Source: Planctomycetota bacterium
GTDB taxonomy: Bacteria > Planctomycetota > Phycisphaerae > WQYP01
Length of the DNA stretch: 6,650 bases
Direction: 5' to 3'
Assembly (NCBI GenBank): GCA_021852245.1
Contig: JAJZNY010000004.1
Location: 1-6,650, forward strand
The notes under the pieces are model-generated. The model was not told the DNA's origin, ran no database searches, and saw only the letters and a program-made list of their open reading frames with translations. Shown here piece by piece: positions 1 through 5,926 of the stretch; within the stretch, counting starts at the first letter, position 1; each line of letters opens with the position of its first letter. The position numbers and the translations under genes are program-made.

Positions 1-1
1 G

Positions 2-94
2 CCCGAATGCCAGGCCATTGTCGAAGAACATCGCCGCATTCTGCGTCATTGGGAAGCCATCTTGATCCCCGGTCTGCATTACGATCGTAATTGA
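2..94 (+). CDS. C-terminal end of an unidentified protein (partial, 5' end outside window)
   Basis: Reading frame 2 is open from the left edge to a TGA at 92-94 and gives 30 residues, including ECQAIVEEHRRIL followed by RHWEAILIPG. The piece is amphipathic and helix-like, rich in Glu, Arg and His with a Trp, and reads like a real protein tail; the other two + frames look like noise. The pattern of acidic/basic residues ending in a Trp-containing helix recalls the C-terminus of small DUF4160-type proteins of toxin-antitoxin-like loci, but 30 residues are too few to assign a family. The gene converges on the GH31 gene with about 0.9 kb between the two stops. No clear terminator follows it directly. 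Confidence 0.5.
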   Translation, partial: PECQAIVEEHRRILRHWEAILIPGLHYDRN

Positions 95-400
95 ACCGCA
101 ACTCGATGACGCCCCCGCGCCTGGTTACGGATATGGTCGTCGGTCATACGGTATACGTTGCCGGAGTATGCATCTGGGGCAATACGATGCTGGGAGTGAT
201 GACACACTGGGACACATTCTCCATGCTGCCGTATCGGCATCGGTACGGGGCAGAGCCGTGACGGCCAGGTTGTGACTTGGCACTTTGTGTTCAACGGAAA
301 CCCTCCCGTTACAGAGGCGAAATAAACTTGCGTTCCAGCGGTGTAATGTCAGGTGCAGAACCAAGGTTAAATTTCAGCTACTACGGTTGCAGCAGGCATT

Positions 401-432
401 CCCCCAGATGACAGCGTGGATGTCCGTGGGGG
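401..432. other. Stem-loop in the convergent gap
   Basis: CCCCCA at 401-406 pairs with TGGGGG at 427-432. Inside, after a small internal loop, GACA pairs with TGTC around a 7-nt loop, giving a two-part stem of 6 + 4 base pairs. It is symmetrical, so it could form in RNA from either strand. No U-run follows on either side, so it is not a textbook intrinsic terminator. It sits about 300 nt past the end of the left + strand gene. It could be a factor-independent termination or RNA-stabilising structure, or part of a small RNA; which strand is used is not visible. Confidence 0.3.
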
Positions 433-914
433 CCTCTTATAGATCGCCATCTTCTTAATATTGGTTTGTTTTGGTCGCCTTACTTTCCGCCTGGTGTCTT
501 TCAACCACTGCATCAGCGGCAACTACTATTTTTCCCCACACCAGAGGATCGTAAACGTGCGGCGAAGGACACTGGGAGTGGGTGTAGCTTGGTGGGGATG
601 ATTTTCAATGGCAGCCGGGGTTCGCGAGCCGCGGGCGTCGATTGCGGTGCGTGGGCGGAAATTTTAATTGATTGCTTCCATCCACAACATTTGACAGTAG
701 TCTGTATGAGTCAGAACGGAATCCCCTTGCCAACCCCTTATGACAGGTCCTCCATCAACCTACCCAACCGTCGGTTCAACTCTCGATCACCCAAATCACA
801 CCCGCACCACTCTACGTCAAGTTGACCGGTCATGCGCCGAAAAACATTGACAACAGCACGAAAGGAAAAGACATTCACCAAGAGATTTTTGAGCCACGAT
901 CAGCCCGAACCGGT

Positions 915-942
915 TACCGACAGCCTCTCTTGGCCATCGGTA
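915..942 (-). terminator. Strong hairpin 60 nt downstream of the GH31 gene, possible terminator or 3' RNA-protecting structure
   Basis: Read on the - strand, TACCGATGGCC is followed by a 6-nt loop AAGAGA and then GGCTGTCGGTA. In RNA this is a continuous 11-bp stem: UACCGA with UCGGUA, one U-G and one G-U wobble, then GCC with GGC. On the + strand the two wobble positions become C/A mismatches, so the structure favours RNA from the - strand, the direction of GH31 transcription. It lies 60 nt past the GH31 stop. No U tract follows, so an intrinsic terminator is not proven; it may instead protect the 3' end of the message. Confidence 0.4.
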
Positions 943-1001
943 GGAATTTGCCGCCGCGCCTCAAGAGAAAATAGTTTTACCTGCGAGCCGCGTTTTACGG
1001 A

Positions 1002-3515
1002 TCAAATGATATCAACCGCAGGCGCGTCTGACTTTGTCCACGCCGGATGACCACTTTGGATCAGCCGACCGTTTGCGTCGTCCCAATGAAGGTGTGTGAT
1101 GTCATATATGCCATCCTCATACTGGTAAGTTTCGCCGTCGTCCTGATAGATATCTATATCCGCATCGGCTCCCCGGTATACCCGTATGGACGCAATCTTC
1201 TGGGGTTGTTGTGTGTCAAGTATAGCGCTTCCAAACGGAACAATCGACCCAGCGCGAACAAAGAGAGGAATGACGTCGATGGGTGCGGCCGCATCGATGA
1301 TTTGCCCACCGTGCAGCCGTTCATTGGTCCAGAAGTTATACCAGTCGCAGCCTGACGGCAGATAAACGGGACGGCTCGTGGCCCCCTGTTGCGTCACCGG
1401 CGCAACCATAAATGCAGGCCCGAACATATGTTGATCAGAAATATTACTCACGTTCGGGTCAGCAGGAAAGTCCATCCATAAGGCTCGCATGTATGGAGCT
1501 CCGGTGCGATACGTTTTGTAGGCAAGGGAATAGGTGTACGGCAGTAATTGGTATCGAAAGCGAAGATATTTTTCAAGGATCGGCGTCGCTTCCTTACCAA
1601 AGGCCCAAACCTCGTTGTGTTTTCTCTCACCATGTACTCGCGTCACGGGTTGAAATACACCCCACTGAAACCACCTCACGAATAGTTCGGGGTAATCCGA
1701 ATAGGCGCCAACGGTACGTTTTGCCCCGTCCGGGCTGACCAGCGGCTTATAAGGGGGACGATAATAGGCATGATTCGGCGGTCGCATAAACCCGCCGACG
1801 TCCGTACTCCAATAAGGCATGCCGCTGGCCGTAAAGTTCAAACCGGCGGTGATCGATCGTCGAAGCATGTCCCATGTGTCGAAGATATCGCTCGACCAGA
1901 ATAATGTTCCATGCCGCTGAGCACCGAGATAGGCGGCTCGCGCCAAAATTAATACCCGTCGACTCTTACCATAATCACGCCGAAAGCCGTCATAAATTGC
2001 TCCCGTCTCAAACAACGGATAAACATTAAAGTACCGGTTACCCGCACCCACATACAAAAATTGATGCTCGGGGCTGGTATCCGGCTCGGTTTCATCCAGC
2101 CAGATGTAACTGAAACCGTCTTTCTTTACATAGTTTTTACGAATAGTGTCCCAAAACCATCTGCCCGCGTGTGGATTGGTCGCATCAAGGTTCGGCCCGG
2201 TCTGATCTCGGGCCCACCCAAAATAGGGGCTGCCGTCCGCTTTTTGAATAAACCAGCCCTTCGCCTTGAGCAGTTTGTAATATCTTGAAAACGTCGCAAA
2301 ATGGGGCCAGACACTTATCATCGTCTTGATACCCATGCGACCAAGCTCGCGATTCATCGCCGCCGGGTGAGGCCACCGCGATGGGTCCAGATCGATATTT
2401 CCCATGACGGTGAAATTCAGGAAGTCCACCACCAACACATCAAGTGGAAGATTTCTTTCCCGATATCCCTTGGCCACATCGATCAATTCTTTCTGCGTTG
2501 GATAGATGCACTTACTTTGTATGTAGCCGTAGGCACCCTTTGGCAGCATGTGCGTAACACCCGTCAGGTGTCGGTATCCCGTGTATATCTCATCGACCTT
2601 ATCGCTGCGGATTACAAAAAATGAAATCGCGTCTCCAACCTCAGACCGCCATTCATTGTTTTCGTTAATTGCCATCTTGATCGTGGTCTTCGACGCATTA
2701 TCCCAGATGAATCCATAGCCTCGGCTCGAGACCATAAACGGAACCCCGACTCGCTCTCCACCCATCGCCCCGTAGTTGTGCCAGCATTTGATCAGTTGAT
2801 CGCGTAAATCCAGATTGCCCAACTGGTGCTGCCCCAACCCGTAATAGTGTTCGTCCGATGGCGAGTCAAAGGTGGCGGATATCCGGTAGCCGGGATCAAG
2901 CTTCCTATGAGCTTCCGTGATGTTCTCACCGGAATAGGGGCTATTTCTATACATGGACCACTTCCACAACGTCAGAAGCGTTTTCCCTTCCGGAGTCTCT
3001 ATAGTGACCACATCAAAGCGGAGATTATTATTGATTACAGGCTTTCGCGGCGGCCGAAGCTTATCTCTCACCTGCTGGTAGACGGGATCACGCGGCATAA
3101 GAGTCGGTGGCGGTGGGGACCCCGGCGAAACACGCACCACCAGACCGGCCGATCGTATAACATCAAATCCGTCTGAACCTCTGCTGTGGCTCCAGCCGTT
3201 GCCGGAGGGCTTGGTAATCAACCCGTACCCCGGTTTGGCCAGAGCACCGTCTCTATTTAAGCTCAACGTGATTCGTACTATGTTGGCGGCGTATGGCTCC
3301 ACCAGGATGGTCGCGTTGCCGCGTGTCAGGACAAACCGTCCATTCTGATGCTGATAACCCTTTTCAATATCCCTTGGTTCAACCTTGGTGCCCGCAGCAA
3401 AACTGAGGGGTGCAACGGCGTAAACGGATGCGGCGGCAATCCCCCATATCGCTTCGCGACGAGTAACCGAGACATCTGGGACACTGAAGGAAGTTTTAGA
3501 TGGTATCAGTTTCAC
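1002..3515 (-). CDS. Tat-exported glycoside hydrolase family 31 enzyme (alpha-xylosidase/alpha-glucosidase type)
   Basis: The product of 837 residues hydrolyses terminal alpha-linked sugars, probably xylose or glucose, outside the cytoplasm. A GTG start at 3515 is chosen because a GGAGGT sequence lies 9 nt upstream and because it puts a Tat signal at the very N-terminus (TRREAIWG, twin Arg 19-20, hydrophobic stretch to about residue 41). An ATG at 3680 in the same frame would add 55 unlikely residues and overlap the esterase gene. Next come a galactose-mutarotase-like beta-sandwich (about 50-315), a TIM barrel (about 320-680) and C-terminal beta domains ending in a DUF5110-like part. Catalytic motifs are clear: WLDETEPD with the nucleophile Asp474, WSSDIFDTWDML with acid/base Asp543, then YWSTDVGGF and TRVHG. 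The WLD-x-TEPD form fits the XylS/Xyl31A alpha-xylosidase branch. Two lining motifs differ from that branch (QSKC at 333-336, DFLNF at 364-368), so the exact substrate is uncertain. Confidence 0.93.
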   Translation of the reverse strand: MKLIPSKTSFSVPDVSVTRREAIWGIAAASVYAVAPLSFAAGTKVEPRDIEKGYQHQNGRFVLTRGNATILVEPYAANIVRITLSLNRDGALAKPGYGLITKPSGNGWSHSRGSDGFDVIRSAGLVVRVSPGSPPPPTLMPRDPVYQQVRDKLRPPRKPVINNNLRFDVVTIETPEGKTLLTLWKWSMYRNSPYSGENITEAHRKLDPGYRISATFDSPSDEHYYGLGQHQLGNLDLRDQLIKCWHNYGAMGGERVGVPFMVSSRGYGFIWDNASKTTIKMAINENNEWRSEVGDAISFFVIRSDKVDEIYTGYRHLTGVTHMLPKGAYGYIQSKCIYPTQKELIDVAKGYRERNLPLDVLVVDFLNFTVMGNIDLDPSRWPHPAAMNRELGRMGIKTMISVWPHFATFSRYYKLLKAKGWFIQKADGSPYFGWARDQTGPNLDATNPHAGRWFWDTIRKNYVKKDGFSYIWLDETEPDTSPEHQFLYVGAGNRYFNVYPLFETGAIYDGFRRDYGKSRRVLILARAAYLGAQRHGTLFWSSDIFDTWDMLRRSITAGLNFTASGMPYWSTDVGGFMRPPNHAYYRPPYKPLVSPDGAKRTVGAYSDYPELFVRWFQWGVFQPVTRVHGERKHNEVWAFGKEATPILEKYLRFRYQLLPYTYSLAYKTYRTGAPYMRALWMDFPADPNVSNISDQHMFGPAFMVAPVTQQGATSRPVYLPSGCDWYNFWTNERLHGGQIIDAAAPIDVIPLFVRAGSIVPFGSAILDTQQPQKIASIRVYRGADADIDIYQDDGETYQYEDGIYDITHLHWDDANGRLIQSGHPAWTKSDAPAVDII

Positions 3516-3524
3516 TTCTGCAAT

Positions 3525-3530
3525 ACCTCC
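3525..3530 (-). promoter_or_regulatory. Ribosome binding site that fixes the GTG start of the GH31 gene
   Basis: On the - strand GGAGGT is followed by ATTGCAGAA (9 nt) and then GTG. This is a near-perfect Shine-Dalgarno sequence at good spacing, and the resulting N-terminus is a twin-arginine signal peptide. The only in-frame ATG upstream, at 3680, lies inside the esterase coding sequence. Confidence 0.85.
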
Positions 3531-3632
3531 ATGAACAAACTCCCAACATACATCATCTACGGCATCAATCTGCGCGCAACACCCGCATTCCAACTGCACC
3601 CAAAAGTACCGTGCCGCGATGCCATCTCTTTC

Positions 3633-3655
3633 GCGAACCGACGTTACCGGTTCGC
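3633..3655. repeat. Inverted repeat enclosing the esterase stop codon
   Basis: GCGAACCG at 3633-3640 and CGGTTCGC at 3648-3655 are perfect 8-bp inverted arms around a 7-nt loop. The TAA stop of the esterase gene, at 3644-3646, lies within the loop. No U-run follows on the - strand, so a standard terminator is unlikely. It sits in the short spacer before the GH31 gene and could reduce, process or stabilise the message between the two genes. Confidence 0.5.
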
Positions 3656-5533
3656 ATGCGAGCTGTCGTGGGCTTTGCAAAACGCCTGAGCCTCTTTAAG
3701 TCTCCGGGCGATGTCTGCGTTCTCAAGAGCTATCATGAACACATGGCGTTCGTAGCCGTTCAATACCGTTGGCGATTGACTTCGGCGGCCGGTATAAGCG
3801 TGATAGAGTTGGTTCATCGTCCAGTGGTCACTGCGCTGAATCGCCAGCGGTAGATTCGCCACACCTGTTGTTACAACATTACCCATCGGATTTCTCGACC
3901 AGGCGTAGCGATACGCAACAGGTTCAGGCACAAATGGGCTTGAGAGGACAATCACATTCAACTGATCGCCCCGGCGATTTGGATTTTTTCCGTATACGGC
4001 TTTGGCCGGATAGAACTTGCGGTTGTGGCCGGCGATGGCAAAACCATGAAATGTGCCGGCATGATTGTGATAGGGGGTGACGTCCTGAGTCAGCGTCAGA
4101 ATAATTTTGTTGCCAGCGATCTTCATACTTTTGATCATCGGGGGGAGCCATGGAATCTGCCGACTGTAGCCGTACTGTGTCGCCAGAGCCCAGCGTGCGA
4201 TACGCAATCCCGCCGGTATTTTGATCTGCGGATGGTACCAATTCATACGGAAATCGAAGGTGCTGCAGAAGCCTATATTTTTGTCACCCTCTTTGCGCAT
4301 CTTGAGAAATGTACGATATTGCGCCCATCGGACGTAGCAGCCGTTATCGGCCAGACCTTCCAAGAAATGTTTATTGGTTTGCGGCGCACCATCCGTGCAC
4401 AGTGACAGAATGCCGAACGGCAGATCCGGCGAATCAAATGCTTTGCGCCAGGCTGCAATCATCTTCGGGAAGATCTGTTCGTACATCTCTCCACCGGTCG
4501 TTCTGTTACCCAGCGAATTATTGAAGCCTTGGTGCCAGATGACGCCTTTGACTCTCAGCCCCGCCATCGGGGCCAACATTCCGTCGTAGCAGGTGCCCGG
4601 ACGGTTGAAATCCTTGGCCGGCCCGGGTTGTAGAGTGGTAGGTGGATGTCCCGGCTTGGCTTTACCGATTTTGACGCGGTAATCATAAAACTTGATACGC
4701 CGCTCAAGATCAGCTTGCGGATTGTAGTCCGCGATTTTCGTCTTCCATTTCTGCAACATCGTCTCAACGGGCGCCGTATGAATACTTTTGAGCACGGCCA
4801 TGGGCGTCCAGGTTTGCAGTGTCGTTCCACCGCGTGAAACGTTGATGACTCCGATGGGAACGTGCGTGGTCATGTATATCTGCCTTGCAAATATGAAGGC
4901 GATGGCCGAAAAGGACACGACCGATCTCGGTGTGCACACACGCCAGAACCCCCGACGATAGTGGCGGCCCCACCAGTGACTCCATTGCTCAATTTCCGGA
5001 AAATTTTTAACCGGCTTGGTCGTATTGTTTTCAGGGATGGTCAAGAGACGGATATTCTTGAAATTGGCTGCCTCGACCGCCAAATCCCCGTTGTGTACCC
5101 CCTGAATTGGAAAATCCATGTTACTCTGTCCTCCCGCAACCCACACATCTCCAATGAGGATGTTGTCCAGCGTGATGGTTTTGCCGTCACCTTGGATGAC
5201 CATGGTTCTTGGCTTGTCGCTCGCGGTCATGGTCGGAAACGTGACCTTCCATGATCGGTCGGCCCCAGCCCTATCTGATCGCTTGAGCCCGGCAAAGGTT
5301 ATCGTTATCTTCTGCCCAGGCGGCGCCCATCCCCATATGGCAATCGGTTTACCGCGTTGCAGCACCATGTTGGACTGAAACAGGTTGTCCACACAAAGCC
5401 CGTTGCTCACCGCAGGCACATAGATGACATCCTTACCACGAGGCAAATTCTCGGCTCTTACTCCGGCCCATGCTCCAGTCAGTATGATCACGAGCATGCT
5501 GGCCCATATGTACAAACCTGTCGTCTTACGCAT
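3644..5533 (-). CDS. Secreted sialate O-acetylesterase-like SGNH carbohydrate esterase
   Basis: The product of 629 residues belongs to the sialate O-acetylesterase-like (SASA) group of SGNH hydrolases, which remove acetyl groups from sugars; in polysaccharide-degrading bacteria many of them act on acetylated plant or algal glycans rather than sialic acid. The start at 5533 gives GAAAGGA 7 nt upstream and a Sec signal beginning MRKTTGLY with an A-x-A type end (GVRA, about residue 27); an adjacent ATG at 5536 is the alternative. The N-terminal beta domain carries NLFQSNMVLQRG and WGWAPPG (about 50-73), followed by LIGDVWVAGGQSNM with the nucleophile Ser137. Further blocks are NVSRGGTTLQTW (231-242), YDGMLAPMAGLRVKGVIWHQG (starts near 316) and YHP-x5-AGLRIARWAL with His434. 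Departures: WHQGFNN replaces the usual WYQGESN, and Trp stands at the position two before His434 where Asp is usual. It lies 128 nt upstream of GH31 on the same strand. Confidence 0.9.
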   Translation of the reverse strand: MRKTTGLYIWASMLVIILTGAWAGVRAENLPRGKDVIYVPAVSNGLCVDNLFQSNMVLQRGKPIAIWGWAPPGQKITITFAGLKRSDRAGADRSWKVTFPTMTASDKPRTMVIQGDGKTITLDNILIGDVWVAGGQSNMDFPIQGVHNGDLAVEAANFKNIRLLTIPENNTTKPVKNFPEIEQWSHWWGRHYRRGFWRVCTPRSVVSFSAIAFIFARQIYMTTHVPIGVINVSRGGTTLQTWTPMAVLKSIHTAPVETMLQKWKTKIADYNPQADLERRIKFYDYRVKIGKAKPGHPPTTLQPGPAKDFNRPGTCYDGMLAPMAGLRVKGVIWHQGFNNSLGNRTTGGEMYEQIFPKMIAAWRKAFDSPDLPFGILSLCTDGAPQTNKHFLEGLADNGCYVRWAQYRTFLKMRKEGDKNIGFCSTFDFRMNWYHPQIKIPAGLRIARWALATQYGYSRQIPWLPPMIKSMKIAGNKIILTLTQDVTPYHNHAGTFHGFAIAGHNRKFYPAKAVYGKNPNRRGDQLNVIVLSSPFVPEPVAYRYAWSRNPMGNVVTTGVANLPLAIQRSDHWTMNQLYHAYTGRRSQSPTVLNGYERHVFMIALENADIARRLKEAQAFCKAHDSSHANR

Positions 5534-5540
5534 CATCAAA

Positions 5541-5547
5541 TCCTTTC
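5541..5547 (-). promoter_or_regulatory. Ribosome binding site of the esterase gene
   Basis: On the - strand GAAAGGA is followed by TTTGATGATGCG. Two tandem ATG codons follow; the second (5533) is 7 nt from the Shine-Dalgarno sequence and the first (5536) only 4 nt, so the second is preferred. The in-frame ATG at 5587 would add residues MYLAESIAFEGSRRKDL in front of a good signal peptide and is unlikely to be used. Confidence 0.75.
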
Positions 5548-5585
5548 TACGGCTGCCTTCAAACGCTATGCTTTCCGCCAAATAC

Positions 5586-5606
5586 ACTTGAACTGCGGCT
5601 TCAAGT
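5586..5606. repeat. 7-bp inverted repeat upstream of the esterase start, possible operator or leader hairpin
   Basis: ACTTGAA (5586-5592) and TTCAAGT (5600-5606) are perfect inverted arms around 7 nt. The centre is about 63 nt upstream of the esterase start, a usual place for a repressor or activator site near a promoter, or for a 5' leader stem-loop. No regulator gene is visible in the window. Confidence 0.35.
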
Positions 5607-5720
5607 CAGCCACGTCATCCTGATGAAATCAATTTACACCATCGGCATACGAACACGTACGAGCAAAAACAGTCTGACGTCGTCTCGACAACACCACAGC
5701 TTTCAGCCGTCTGAGATTGC

Positions 5721-5769
5721 AAAAAAAGAGAGGGCGCCCGAAACATGATGCCAACGGCCATGATCTCTC
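5721..5769 (-). terminator. Possible intrinsic terminator of the CBM-like gene
   Basis: On the - strand the sequence ends in TCTCTTTTTTT (5731 to 5721), a U-rich tail. Upstream, GAGAGA (5769 to 5764) can pair with UCUCUU at the start of that tail, and the 32 nt or so between them can form a small inner stem (ATGGCC-GTT-GGCAT, with one bulged base). The GC-rich GGGCGCCC directly precedes the tail. The stem is imperfect, so the call is tentative. If right, the esterase gene would be transcribed mainly from its own promoter within 5534-5720. Confidence 0.35.
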
Positions 5770-5776
5770 ACGAATA

Positions 5777-5790
5777 ATGAACAAGTTCAT
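5777..5790. repeat. 14-nt dyad, operator-like
   Basis: ATGAAC, AA, GTTCAT forms a perfect 6-2-6 dyad. It is short and compact like many helix-turn-helix regulator sites, but it lies about 250 nt upstream of the esterase start and before the possible terminator. Chance occurrence is possible. Confidence 0.25.
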
Positions 5791-5890
5791 CCATATCGAC
5801 ATCTGCCGCCATTCATCTCAACACCGGATTAGAGAAATCCACCGTACGAAACCGGCCCGGGATCGCGGGGCACTGGACGCGTCGTCCTGT

Positions 5891-5926
5891 GCTGCGATAG
5901 TCGAACGCAGTCCCAACTATCGCAGC
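5891..5926. repeat. 10-bp inverted repeat containing the stop codon of the CBM-like gene
   Basis: GCTGCGATAG at 5891-5900 and CTATCGCAGC at 5917-5926 are perfect 10-bp arms with a 16-nt loop. On the - strand the last codons of the gene (CTG CGA TAG) form most of the first arm. The arm closest to the gene is therefore coding, and the second arm lies just past the stop. No U-run follows directly. It is a good candidate for a 3' end stem-loop. Confidence 0.5.

Larger units (their letters stand above)
95..1001. other. Long convergent intergenic region without a supported gene
   Basis: About 900 nt lie between the stop of the left + strand gene and the stop of the GH31 gene. Open frames exist on both strands (for example 466-825 + and 125-364 -), but their translations are rich in Pro, Ser, Arg, Cys and His, show no family motif, and have no ribosome binding site that I can see. 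The part from about 721 to 810 is rich in C and poor in G on the + strand. Two structured elements stand out, at 401-432 and 915-942, and are listed separately. The rest shows no tRNA, known riboswitch core, CRISPR repeat or transposon end. It may be decayed sequence, long untranslated tails or an unrecognised small RNA. Confidence 0.6.
5534..5916. other. Intergenic region upstream of the esterase gene
   Basis: This 383-nt gap separates the stop of the CBM-like gene from the esterase start. It holds, in the direction of - strand transcription, half of the stop-codon inverted repeat, a 14-nt dyad (5777-5790), a T-rich tract with possible stem (5721-5769), a 7-bp inverted repeat (5586-5606) and the esterase ribosome binding site. 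No convincing coding sequence is present on either strand; the + strand frame starting at 5717 has no family features and overlaps the next gene antisense. I could not pick a clear -35/-10 pair, which is not surprising if the organism's promoters differ from the E. coli consensus. Confidence 0.6.

Noticed and set aside
106..261. 51-residue + strand frame starting MTPPRLVTDMVV
   Set aside because: It looks mildly protein-like but has no clear Shine-Dalgarno sequence and no known family; not enough to call a gene.
79..364. Two overlapping - strand frames (79-294 and 125-364)
   Set aside because: Low-quality composition, no motifs, and they overlap the end of the + strand gene; most likely chance frames.
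773..790. GGTTCAACTC, reminiscent of a tRNA T-loop
   Set aside because: The flanking bases do not pair as a T-stem and no acceptor or anticodon arm is present.
466..825. 119-codon open frame on the + strand in the convergent gap
   Set aside because: The translation is Pro/Ser/Arg/His-rich with no domain pattern, and no ribosome binding site lies upstream of the ATG.
823..832. Palindrome TGACCGGTCA
   Set aside because: Ten bases without a gene start nearby; probably chance.
691..852. Two perfect TTGACA boxes (691-696 and 847-852) on the + strand
   Set aside because: Neither has a reasonable -10 sequence at 16-18 nt, and no + strand gene follows.
832..1050. 72-codon open frame on the + strand
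   Set aside because: It runs antisense into the end of the GH31 gene and shows no protein-like pattern.
5732..5739. GGGCGCCC as the stem of a terminator before the T tract
   Set aside because: A perfect 8-nt palindrome has no loop and cannot fold into a hairpin by itself; only the wider, weaker pairing was kept as a tentative terminator.
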